Positions 1 to 5,495 of a stretch of DNA of 14,721 bases are shown here, in pieces. The position numbers and the translations under genes were made by a program. Under the pieces are notes generated by a model, which worked only from the letters and a program-made list of their open reading frames with translations, was not told the DNA's origin and ran no database searches. This DNA comes from Clostridiales bacterium (GTDB taxonomy: Bacteria; Bacillota; Clostridia; Lachnospirales; JAITVM01): positions 1 through 14,721 of the forward strand of contig JAITVM010000263.1 in NCBI GenBank assembly GCA_031285815.1, given 5' to 3'. How positions within the stretch are numbered: position 1 is the first letter of the stretch; each line of letters starts with the position of its first letter.

Positions 1-272
1 AAGATGTGAACAATGGGGGCCTGCTGGAAATAGGGTTGTCCGGTGTTTTTGTTGCTATTGGGGTTATGCCAGATTCAAACCTCCTTGAAGGTAAGGCAGC
101 TACTACGAACCATGGGTATATAATAACTAATGAGAAAATGCAGACAAATATAGAGGGGCTGTTTGCGGCTGGCGATGCACGTGACACACCGCTTAGGCAG
201 GTTATAACAGCAGCTTCTGATGGTGCAATTGCGGCATATTACGCATCCTTGTATTTAGCAGAAAATAAATAA
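1..272 (+). CDS. trxB: Thioredoxin reductase, C-terminal part (5' end outside window)
   Basis: This is the last ~90 codons of a flavin-dependent pyridine nucleotide-disulphide oxidoreductase, most likely NADPH:thioredoxin reductase, a cytosolic enzyme that reduces thioredoxin. The reading frame is open from base 3 at the window edge, so the GTG at base 6 is internal. Visible family features are the segment GVFVAIGVMPDSNLL, which follows the NADPH domain, and the FAD-binding C-terminal signature GLFAAGDARDTPLRQVITAASDGAIAA (given here as two pieces: GLFAAGDARDT and PLRQVITAASDGAIAA), with the GD that contacts FAD and the RQ and AASDG typical of TrxB. The CxxC redox site and NADPH-binding fold would lie upstream of the window. 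A related flavoprotein such as a ferredoxin/flavodoxin:thioredoxin reductase is possible, because the cofactor-choosing part is missing. The gene ends at a hairpin shared with the convergent metQ. Confidence 0.9.
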   Translation, partial: DVNNGGLLEIGLSGVFVAIGVMPDSNLLEGKAATTNHGYIITNEKMQTNIEGLFAAGDARDTPLRQVITAASDGAIAAYYASLYLAENK

Positions 273-291
273 TTATAAATTTGTTTAGCAT

Positions 292-335
292 AGGCCGGAA
301 AACCCAAGTATAAAGCTATTGGGGCTTCCGGCCTT
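292..335. terminator. Hairpin terminator between convergent trxB and metQ
   Basis: A 9-bp stem (292-300 with 326-334, GGCCGGAA against TTCCGGCC) is extended inward by CCCAA/TTGGG (303-307 with 319-323). It lies between two convergent genes. The plus side is followed by a loose T/A run (334-345); no clean T run is seen on the minus side. Probably bidirectional. Confidence 0.7.
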
Positions 336-343
336 ATTATAAT

Positions 344-1156
344 TTAAAATACTGGTATCAATGCGCCATCATAATTTTCGAGAATATAGTCTTTAACCTC
401 TTGGCTAGTAATTGCTTCAAATAATGCCTTTAATTCTGGCCTTTCCGCGTCCTCGCCCCTTACAGCTATTACATTTACATAAGGGCTTGTAGAATCCTCT
501 AACTTTAAGGCATCGGTTAATGGGTTTAGCCCGGCCTCCAGTGCAAAGTTCCCATTTATTACAGAGACCTCGGCATCATCTAATGACCTTGGGAGCATAG
601 CGGCTTCTTGTTCATAGATCTCTAAATTTTTGCTGTTTTCAGCGATATCCTGGATTGTTGCAGTAAGCGTAACGCCTTCCTTTAATTTAATAAGGCCGCT
701 TGCCTGTAGCAGCAAGAGCGCACGGGCACCGTTTGTTTCATCATTTGGTATGGTTACAGTTGCGCCGTCTTCAAGGGATTCAAGGTTGTCAATTTTTTTG
801 CTGTATATACCAAGCGGTTCAATATGTACAGCCCCTATAGAGACTAAATCCTGGCCACTCTCTTTAACATAGCTTTCTAAAAAAGGCAGGTGCTGAAAGA
901 AGTTCGCGTCAAGCTGTTTTTCCGATGTAGATGGGTTTATCAGCTCGTAACCATCAAAAACGGTGATTTCCAGCTCAATGCCCTGGGCTTCTAAGTCATC
1001 CTTAACTAAATTAAGGAGCTCGCTATGTGGGACTTCTGTAGCCCCAACAACAATTTTGGTAAGGCCGGCCCCACTTGTGCTTTCTGGTTGTGAAGCAGGG
1101 GCGGTACATGAGGATAAAACAATTGTTAATGCTAAAAATAAGAATAATTTTTTCAT
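344..1156 (-). CDS. metQ: D/L-methionine ABC importer, substrate-binding lipoprotein MetQ
   Basis: 270-residue NlpA/MetQ-family lipoprotein that binds methionine outside the membrane and delivers it to MetNI. The N-terminus is a lipoprotein signal: KK, a hydrophobic stretch, then lipobox LSSC with the acylated cysteine at residue 17, followed by a Ser/Thr/Gly-rich linker. The mature part starts KIVVGATEVPHSELL, the family's usual first strand and ligand loop, and contains the diagnostic ANFFQHLPFLESY (residues ~83-95) and a C-terminal helix ending YDGALIPVF. The ATG at 1156 has an AAGGTGA ribosome binding site four bases upstream. It is the last gene of metN-metI-metQ, 12 bases after metI, and shares the T-box control of the operon. 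Length and motifs are normal for the family. Specificity for methionine rather than another amino acid is inferred from the family, the NIL domain in MetN and the Met T-box. Confidence 0.95.
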   Translation of the reverse strand: MKKLFLFLALTIVLSSCTAPASQPESTSGAGLTKIVVGATEVPHSELLNLVKDDLEAQGIELEITVFDGYELINPSTSEKQLDANFFQHLPFLESYVKESGQDLVSIGAVHIEPLGIYSKKIDNLESLEDGATVTIPNDETNGARALLLLQASGLIKLKEGVTLTATIQDIAENSKNLEIYEQEAAMLPRSLDDAEVSVINGNFALEAGLNPLTDALKLEDSTSPYVNVIAVRGEDAERPELKALFEAITSQEVKDYILENYDGALIPVF

Positions 1157-1168
1157 AAAATCACCTTT

Positions 1169-1867
1169 CTAATATTTTTTTACCCACTTGCTTATAGTAT
1201 GGGTTAAATTAACTATATTATTAGAAGCATAGCTACCTATAGTTTGAATAAGCTGGACAAAAATAATTAAAATTAAAACTGAGAAGAATAGTGTGTCTGC
1301 TTGGAACTTTACATAACCATATCGGATAGCAACAGGGCCTAACCCTGTCCCGCCGACTGTACCGGCCATAGCGGAATACCCAACAATATTTATTACCGTA
1401 ATTGTTATGTTTGAGATTATGCTTTGTGACGACTCCGGTAGCAATACCCTTGTTACTATTTGAAAAACGCTGGCACCCATTGCTTTTGCGGCTTCAATAA
1501 CCCCACTGTCGACTTCCGCAAAGGATGCTTCCATTATCCTAGCTACGAACGGTATAGCGGCGATAGTTAACGATACAATAAATGCATTGTTTCCTATTGA
1601 AGAGCCAGCTATTAGTTTAGTAAATGGTATGATAATAATTATCAAAATTATAAAAGGCATGGAGCGCCCAATATTTACAATTGCTCCAATAATAAAGTTT
1701 AAAAACCTATTAGGCCTAAGGCTGCCCGGTTTTGATAGATATAACACTATGCCAAGCACAGTGCCAATTATTATGGCAAAGAAGCTAGAGTAAAAAACCA
1801 TTGTGAGCGTATCAATAGTTGCAGGCAAAATTAAAGCTTTAAGTTCTGCGGCACGGTTAGATGTCAT
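1169..1867 (-). CDS. metI: D/L-methionine ABC importer, permease MetI
   Basis: 232-residue polytopic permease of the MetI type that forms the methionine channel with the MetN ATPase. Hydrophobic segments appear at about residues 18-45, 57-82, 90-108, 147-170 and 190-212, which fits the five-helix MetI topology. The ABC-coupling loop (EAA motif) is visible as EAAKAMGASVFQIV followed by LLPES. I place the start at ATG 1867 because GGAGGTGG (1874-1881) stands six bases upstream; the TTG at 1873 would abut that site. With this start it overlaps the end of metN by 11 bases and its ribosome binding site lies inside metN, so translation of the two is probably coupled. metQ follows 12 bases downstream. 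Confidence 0.95.
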   Translation of the reverse strand: MTSNRAAELKALILPATIDTLTMVFYSSFFAIIIGTVLGIVLYLSKPGSLRPNRFLNFIIGAIVNIGRSMPFIILIIIIIPFTKLIAGSSIGNNAFIVSLTIAAIPFVARIMEASFAEVDSGVIEAAKAMGASVFQIVTRVLLPESSQSIISNITITVINIVGYSAMAGTVGGTGLGPVAIRYGYVKFQADTLFFSVLILIIFVQLIQTIGSYASNNIVNLTHTISKWVKKY

Positions 1868-2876
1868 TGGCAACCACCTCCATTAGCAAGCCTTCAGAAG
1901 TAAAGTAGCTTGTTGTGTCTTTAATTTTTTCTCCGCTTCCGCGTATCTCAATTATTAATGTCCCGATAATTGTACCGGCTACTTGCTGAATGTTTCCGGC
2001 TAGTATAGCTATGTCAACATCAAATTTTTTGATAGCGTTTGAAATATATGGGTCAACAGAATTATCGCCAATAAAATTTACTTTAACTACATAGCTATTG
2101 CCTGTGAGTATGCCGCTATAGATATCATGAGAAAGTAAAAGGTTTTTGTCTTCAAAAAATGATTTAGCCAAAGCTGTTTTAGGTTTTACAAAAACATCGG
2201 TTACATTGCCTTCTTCAATAATCTTGCCGGACTCCATAACAGCAACCCTTTCGCATATATCTTTAATAACGCTCATCTCATGGGTTATAACCAGCATTGT
2301 TAATTGAATTTTTTTGTTAATCTCTTTTAACAGGCTTAAAATTGAATGGGTCGTAAGTGGGTCTAAGGCGGAAGTAGCTTCGTCACAAATTAATATTTCC
2401 GGCCTAATTGCCAAGGAGCGGGCTATGCCAACCCTTTGTTTTTGGCCGCCTGATAATGTAGCGGGGTATGAGTTTTTTTTGTCTGTTAGGCCAACTAATT
2501 CCAATAATTCATCAACCCGGCTGGTAATTTCGCTTCTTGAAATATGGTGGATTTCTAACGGGAATGCAATATTTTCAAATACTGTCCTGTTCATAAGCAG
2601 GTTGAAATGCTGAAATACCATGCCTATATTTTTTCTTGCTGTGCGCAGTTTTTTTTCTGATAACTTCGATATATTCTTTCCGCCAATTAAAATTTCCCCG
2701 CTTGTAGGCTTTTCAATTGATGATATGCAACGCACTAATGAAGATTTGCCGGCGCCGCTAAGGCCAATTACCCCAAATATCTGGCCCTTTGGTATTTCAA
2801 GGCAGACACCATCTAATGCGCAGATATCTTTGTCTTTGCTTTTATATATTTTTACCAGATCCTTGACTATGATCAA
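1857..2876 (-). CDS. metN: D/L-methionine ABC importer, ATPase MetN with NIL domain
   Basis: 339-residue ABC ATPase that powers methionine uptake. Walker A is GLSGAGKSS (residues 38-46), Q-loop VFQHFNLL (87-94), signature LSGGQKQR (141-148), Walker B ILICDEA (161-167) and the H-loop histidine is residue 199. The C-terminal ~80 residues (about 262-337) match the NIL domain, the regulatory domain of MetN that binds methionine and inhibits transport when the cell is replete. The start is TTG at 2876: it has AAGGAGG seven bases upstream, directly after the T-box leader, and no ATG lies in a usable place. First gene of the operon, controlled by the Met T-box upstream, so uptake would be regulated by tRNA charging at the RNA level and by trans-inhibition at the protein level. 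Confidence 0.96.
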   Translation of the reverse strand: MIIVKDLVKIYKSKDKDICALDGVCLEIPKGQIFGVIGLSGAGKSSLVRCISSIEKPTSGEILIGGKNISKLSEKKLRTARKNIGMVFQHFNLLMNRTVFENIAFPLEIHHISRSEITSRVDELLELVGLTDKKNSYPATLSGGQKQRVGIARSLAIRPEILICDEATSALDPLTTHSILSLLKEINKKIQLTMLVITHEMSVIKDICERVAVMESGKIIEEGNVTDVFVKPKTALAKSFFEDKNLLLSHDIYSGILTGNSYVVKVNFIGDNSVDPYISNAIKKFDVDIAILAGNIQQVAGTIIGTLIIEIRGSGEKIKDTTSYFTSEGLLMEVVANDI

Positions 2877-2918
2877 CGAAGGCCCTCCTTTCTTTTATAA
2901 TAATATGTTTTGGGTAAT

Positions 2919-2955
2919 AAAAAACTCCCGCCACCGGCTAAGCCAGGGACGAGAG
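2919..2955 (-). terminator. Regulated intrinsic terminator of the T-box leader
   Basis: On the minus strand, 2955-2942 pairs with 2938-2925 (one C/T mismatch and several G-T pairs) around a TTA loop, followed by six T residues (2924-2919). The 5' arm contains CGTCCCT, which would instead pair with the AGGG of the T-box in the antiterminator. Confidence 0.92.
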
Positions 2956-3204
2956 AAAATCACGTGATTACCACCCTAATTCGCAATAGCTTCACAGCTA
3001 TTGCCTTAATAAGTACGTGCGGCAAGCCGCAGATACTATATTGCTGTAACGTGCAAAAACGCCATAGCCTAAAGCAAAAGCCATCGGTATGGAACTCCAA
3101 GACCATGTTCACCTAAAATGCATTATATCCCACTCTCAGCATGCGTGGACTCTCTGAATAAGTTTTTTAGGTTACTCTTCTCTTCACAGTTTTTAAAAAT
3201 ATTA
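2919..3204 (-). ncRNA. T-box leader with methionine (AUG) specifier upstream of metNIQ
   Basis: Untranslated leader of ~285 nt on the minus strand with the canonical T-box layout. Reading 5' to 3' on that strand: an AGTA-box-like GAAGAGTAA, CAGAGAG and TGAGAGTGGG (stem I distal elements), then the specifier context GAAC-ATG-G-TCTTGGAG, placing codon ATG at 3104-3106. Next come a GCGGC/GCCGC stem (about 3018-3030), stem III (about 2980-3004, GCAATAGCT against AGCTATTGC), the T-box AGGGTGGTAATCACG (2963-2977) with the TGGT that pairs with an ACCA tRNA end, and the terminator at 2925-2955. The comparison used is the conserved pattern GAA-n-codon-purine-TCTTGAG of known T-boxes. Uncharged tRNA-Met should stabilise the antiterminator and allow metNIQ transcription. 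The specifier assignment is by motif reading only. Confidence 0.93.
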
Positions 3205-3210
3205 ATTATA

Positions 3211-3238
3211 ATTATATATATCTATAGCAATAAGTCAA
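3211..3238 (-). promoter_or_regulatory. Promoter of the metNIQ T-box transcript
   Basis: TTGACT (3233-3238) and TATAAT (3211-3216) on the minus strand, spaced 16 bp, give a near-consensus housekeeping promoter. Transcription would begin near 3204, just upstream of the T-box. Confidence 0.85.
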
Positions 3239-3250
3239 GGGGGTGGCCTT

Positions 3251-3280
3251 TAAAAAATGCAGGAAGCTCAAAACCTGCAT
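3251..3280 (-). terminator. Orphan terminator hairpin facing the met promoter
   Basis: ATGCAGG (3257-3263) and CCTGCAT (3274-3280) form a 7-bp stem with a 10-nt loop. On the minus strand it is followed by five further T residues (3252-3256), so it should stop minus-strand transcription just before the met promoter. No minus-strand gene lies upstream in the window, so it either insulates the operon from antisense transcription of 3388-4243 or ends a small RNA. Confidence 0.6.
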
Positions 3281-3328
3281 AAACAATTCATCCGGCGGGC
3301 CCTTGCCCTAAGCCATTAAAGTATGCTA

Positions 3329-3357
3329 TTGCAAAACAAGTTAAAACTAGATAATAT
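3329..3357 (+). promoter_or_regulatory. Possible promoter for the small membrane protein at 3388
   Basis: TTGCAA (3329-3334) and TAATAT (3352-3357) with a 17-bp spacer, 31 bases before the proposed start codon. Both boxes deviate from consensus, so this is moderate evidence. Confidence 0.45.
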
Positions 3358-3387
3358 ATACTTAATAATAATTATGAGGTGATAATA

Positions 3388-3717
3388 TTGATTTACAAAA
3401 GAAGTGTTGACGAACTCAACTCGAAAATTAAACGTTTGCAGCAACAACTTATATGGCTTATTGTTTCGGGGGCCTCTCTTATTTTATGTGTTTTCATTTA
3501 TTTTTCCTTGCCAGGGCCGCCTTTTTTAGAAACCTCTATTGAAACCTTTGGGTTTAACAATTTACTAAATTATATCATTTCATTAATAGTTTTAATATCA
3601 CTCATAAATTATATTTACGCAAAGGCCCGGGCACTGCAAAATTTGAAAGAAGAGTTAAAAAAGGCACAAGTAAAACCGGGGCCCATTAAAAATGATACTG
3701 ATAAAGGTGAAGGTTAA
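3388..3717 (+). CDS. Small two-helix membrane protein with coiled-coil ends, function unknown
   Basis: A 109-residue protein I do not recognise. Residues ~1-20 are charged and helix-prone (IYKRSVDELNSKIKRLQQQL, heptad-like), followed by a hydrophobic helix (~21-42), a short outside loop containing LPGPPFLETS, a second hydrophobic helix (~60-80) and a charged helical tail (ALQNLKEELKKAQ) ending in Gly, Asp and Lys. The positive charges flanking both helices predict that both ends face the cytoplasm. I place the start at TTG 3388: GAGGTGA (3376-3382) is five bases upstream, whereas the GTG at 3379 lies inside that site. It stands alone between the T-box region and the cupin gene and may be read with neither. 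No enzymatic motif is visible; a scaffolding or regulatory membrane role is only a guess from its shape. Confidence 0.75.
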   Translation: MIYKRSVDELNSKIKRLQQQLIWLIVSGASLILCVFIYFSLPGPPFLETSIETFGFNNLLNYIISLIVLISLINYIYAKARALQNLKEELKKAQVKPGPIKNDTDKGEG

Positions 3718-3749
3718 AAGTATAATATCTAAATTTTCTGCTGCTAAGA

Positions 3750-3778
3750 ACAAATATATTTGTGTGGCATAGTATAAT
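3750..3778 (+). promoter_or_regulatory. Promoter of the cupin gene with a palindromic operator at -35
   Basis: TATAAT (3773-3778) lies 30 bases before the cupin start. The place of the -35 box is taken by a perfect 14-bp palindrome ACAAATATATTTGT (3750-3763). No good -35 hexamer exists at 16-18 bp, so the palindrome may bind an activator or repressor dimer. Confidence 0.55.
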
Positions 3779-3808
3779 TTATAATTTAAATGGAGTAAGG
3801 TGGATTAT

Positions 3809-4243
3809 ATGTATAATGATTATTATGATAACGACTTTGGCCCAGCCCCCTTTGTTATAGATATAGCTAAGGCTACACAAAATAATGATTTGTACCGTTT
3901 AGCTTTATGGACTGGTATGTATCTACAGGCGACACTAATGAGTATACCCGTAGGTGGGGATGTCGGGTTAGAATCCCACCCAGCAACCGACCAATTTTTC
4001 CGCGTTGAAAGTGGTACTTGCTTAGTACAGATGGGTGATAGGAAGAACCATATGTATTTTAACCAGCCTGCATTTGATGACTGCGCAATTTTTATACCAG
4101 CCGGTACCTGGCATAATATAATTAATACGGGGAATACCCCGCTTAAATTATACTCTATATATGCCCCGCCAAACCATCCGTGGGGGGCTGCTGAGCCTAC
4201 AAAAGAAGATGCGGATGCAGCTGAGGGGAAATATAATTATTAA
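3809..4243 (+). CDS. Single-domain cupin protein
   Basis: 144-residue cupin of the small type often annotated as a mannose-6-phosphate isomerase-like cupin. Cupin motif 1 is seen as GLESHPATDQFFRVESG: the usual second His is replaced, as in the subfamily with the pattern HPxxDQFxRxExG, leaving His, Asp/Gln and Glu as possible metal ligands. Motif 2 is FIPAGTWHNIINTG with the conserved PAGTWH histidine. The C-terminus YAPPNHPWG and then an acidic tail match this subfamily. The N-terminus is rich in Tyr, Asn and Asp. I prefer ATG 3809 because AAGGTGG stands five bases upstream; GTG 3800 lies inside the ribosome binding site. It is a monocistronic cytosolic protein with its own promoter and terminator. 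The substrate cannot be told; sugar-phosphate or small polar ligands are typical. Confidence 0.88.
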   Translation: MYNDYYDNDFGPAPFVIDIAKATQNNDLYRLALWTGMYLQATLMSIPVGGDVGLESHPATDQFFRVESGTCLVQMGDRKNHMYFNQPAFDDCAIFIPAGTWHNIINTGNTPLKLYSIYAPPNHPWGAAEPTKEDADAAEGKYNY

Positions 4244-4272
4244 ATAGAATAGTTATTAATTAGAGAATATAC

Positions 4273-4328
4273 AGCCAGCGTACATAAATAATATGGGCGC
4301 TGGCTATCTTAGCCTTAAGGCTTTTTTT
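4273..4328 (+). terminator. Double-hairpin terminator after the cupin gene
   Basis: AGCCAGCG (4273-4280) pairs with CGCTGGCT (4298-4305). A second small stem, AGCC/GGCT around TTAA (4311-4322), is followed directly by T residues (4322-4329). The second stem overlaps the stop codon of the small minus-strand ORF. Confidence 0.75.
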
Positions 4329-4401
4329 TATTAATAGCCATACAGCTGGCAATAAAAAAACCTGAATAAAAAGAAACAAAGGAAACAAGGATATACAACA
4401 T
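4315..4401 (-). CDS. Candidate 28-residue single-helix membrane peptide
   Basis: A very short gene on the minus strand. ATG at 4399-4401 is preceded by AAGAGGT with six bases of spacing. The product begins MLYILVSFVSFYSGFFIAS, continues CMAIN and ends KKKP: one transmembrane helix with a small-residue face (S, G, A, C) and a lysine-rich cytoplasmic end, a typical positive-inside pattern. In size and layout it resembles the tiny DUF3789-type proteins found in clostridial genomes and mobile elements, but I cannot confirm membership. Its stop codon lies inside the terminator of the cupin gene. A second frame from ATG 4406 is also open, but its spacing to the ribosome binding site is too short. 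Function unknown. The clean ribosome binding site and charge pattern argue for a real gene; the shortness argues for caution. Confidence 0.5.
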   Translation of the reverse strand: MLYILVSFVSFYSGFFIASCMAINKKKP

Positions 4402-4528
4402 TTCATTACCTCTTTTTTATGACATGGGCAACTGTGCCATGAAATAGTCTGAATAATAACGGTCCCCTTGACGGTGTAAGTTGAAGATTCTTATTGAACT
4501 TAATTATGCTATGGGTTAAGGGCAACAT
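4402..4528 (-). other. Leader of the small peptide gene: hairpin plus a possible 40-codon upstream ORF
   Basis: Upstream of the 28-residue peptide the minus strand holds an imperfect hairpin (4423-4441, CATGG/CCATG plus CA/TG with one bulged G). It also holds an open frame of 40 codons starting at ATG 4526-4528 and stopping at TAA 4406-4408, inside the peptide's ribosome binding region. That frame has no well-placed ribosome binding site (the nearest G-run is ~17 bases away). The other two minus frames are also open through the ACCGTCAAGGGGACCGT stretch, so a structured RNA or regulatory DNA is as likely as coding. Confidence 0.3.
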
Positions 4529-4677
4529 ATATTATTATTCATTATCCCCTATTAAGGTAATTATACACGAATACAATAACAAAATGCAAGACAGGGAAGT
4601 TGGGCGCTAAACCAAATAAGCTAAAAGTTGCTAAACATGACATTGTTTTTACTTAATTAATTTTGGTTAAATATTTA
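4529..4677. other. Intergenic stretch, nothing recognised
   Basis: AT-rich sequence between the small-peptide leader and the ABC operon promoter. I see no credible gene, tRNA or strong hairpin in it. Confidence 0.5.
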
Positions 4678-4731
4678 TTGGTTGTTTGTTTTTTCCGTAT
4701 CGATAATGCGTACCACTAAATGTGTATACGC
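4678..4731 (+). promoter_or_regulatory. Probable promoter and dyad operator of the ABC-2 operon
   Basis: TTGGTT (4678-4683) and GATAAT (4702-4707) with an 18-bp spacer. Immediately downstream, where transcription would start, is an imperfect inverted repeat (4708-4731): GCGTA with TACGC, and CAC with GTG. It could be an operator or the first hairpin of the transcript. ~70 nt of leader would precede the ATPase start. Confidence 0.45.
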
Positions 4732-4799
4732 TTACTTGCAAAATTTTTGGAAATATAGTATCCTTAATCAAATTAAGATTTGCTCTAATGCAATTGAGG

Positions 4800-5474
4800 A
4801 TGAAAACTAATATTATGATAAATGTAGTTAATGTAACGAAGTCTTATAAATCAAAGGTATTAGACAATATATCGTTTGATATTGAAGAAGGGGGCATTAT
4901 TTGTATAGCGGGGCGGAACGGCTCTGGCAAATCTACATTATTGCGGATTATTGCTTCTATTCTAGAGCCGGACAGTGGCGAAATACGTATTGACGGCACT
5001 AAAATAAATTCAAAGCTGGCAAAAAAGCATTTGGGATATGTAGCTCAGAAAAATTCTTTATTTGAAGAGCTTACTGTAAAGGATAATATAAAATTTTTTA
5101 CGGGCGTTAACGGAAAATTATCTATGAAATATAAATTTGATGAGGATATACTGCAAAAAAAAATTTACCAGCTCTCAGATGGTATGCGCAAACGTGTTAA
5201 TATTTTAGTTAGCTTGATAAATAACCCTGACTATTTGCTTATGGACGAGCCTACTGCGAATTTGGACCTTTACTATAAAAAGCAAATATCGGATATTATT
5301 ATGGAATATAAACGCTCTGGAAAAACAATTGTTTTCACATCGCATGATGTTGGCGAAATGTTTTTGTGTGACAAGCTTTATGCTTTAAAAGATGGCAAGT
5401 TTATTTTTAGCGGTGCGCCACAAACACTTGGGCGCAATGAATTTGCCGATAAAATATATGATATGATAAAGTAG
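4800..5474 (+). CDS. ABC-2 transporter ATPase, compact form
   Basis: 224-residue ATP-binding subunit (from ATG 4800) that would drive the two ABC-2 permeases encoded downstream. Walker A is GRNGSGKST (residues 38-46), Q-loop glutamine 83 in GYVAQKNSLF, signature LSDGMRKR (125-132, Asp where Gly is usual), Walker B YLLMDEP (145-151) and H-loop His182 in TSHD. The helical segment between Q-loop and signature is short compared with the BcrA/CcmA-type ATPases I know, so the domain facing the permeases is trimmed. The start is uncertain: the frame is open back to GTG 4722, TTGAGG abuts ATG 4800, and ATG 4815 has no site at a good distance. The N-terminal residues before MINVVNV lack family homology by eye. 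The next gene starts after a short gap with a strong ribosome binding site, so the two are cotranscribed. Confidence 0.9.
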   Translation: MKTNIMINVVNVTKSYKSKVLDNISFDIEEGGIICIAGRNGSGKSTLLRIIASILEPDSGEIRIDGTKINSKLAKKHLGYVAQKNSLFEELTVKDNIKFFTGVNGKLSMKYKFDEDILQKKIYQLSDGMRKRVNILVSLINNPDYLLMDEPTANLDLYYKKQISDIIMEYKRSGKTIVFTSHDVGEMFLCDKLYALKDGKFIFSGAPQTLGRNEFADKIYDMIK

Positions 5475-5495
5475 TGTTACTTAAGGAGGAAAATG

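Noticed and set aside
2620..3116. Plus-strand open frames of 115 and 68 codons across the metN start and the T-box
   Set aside because: They run antisense to metN and to the structured leader, and look like shadows.
4722..4799. N-terminal extension of the ABC ATPase
   Set aside because: The 26 residues precede the usual start of the domain, have no ribosome binding site, and overlap the dyad next to the predicted promoter.
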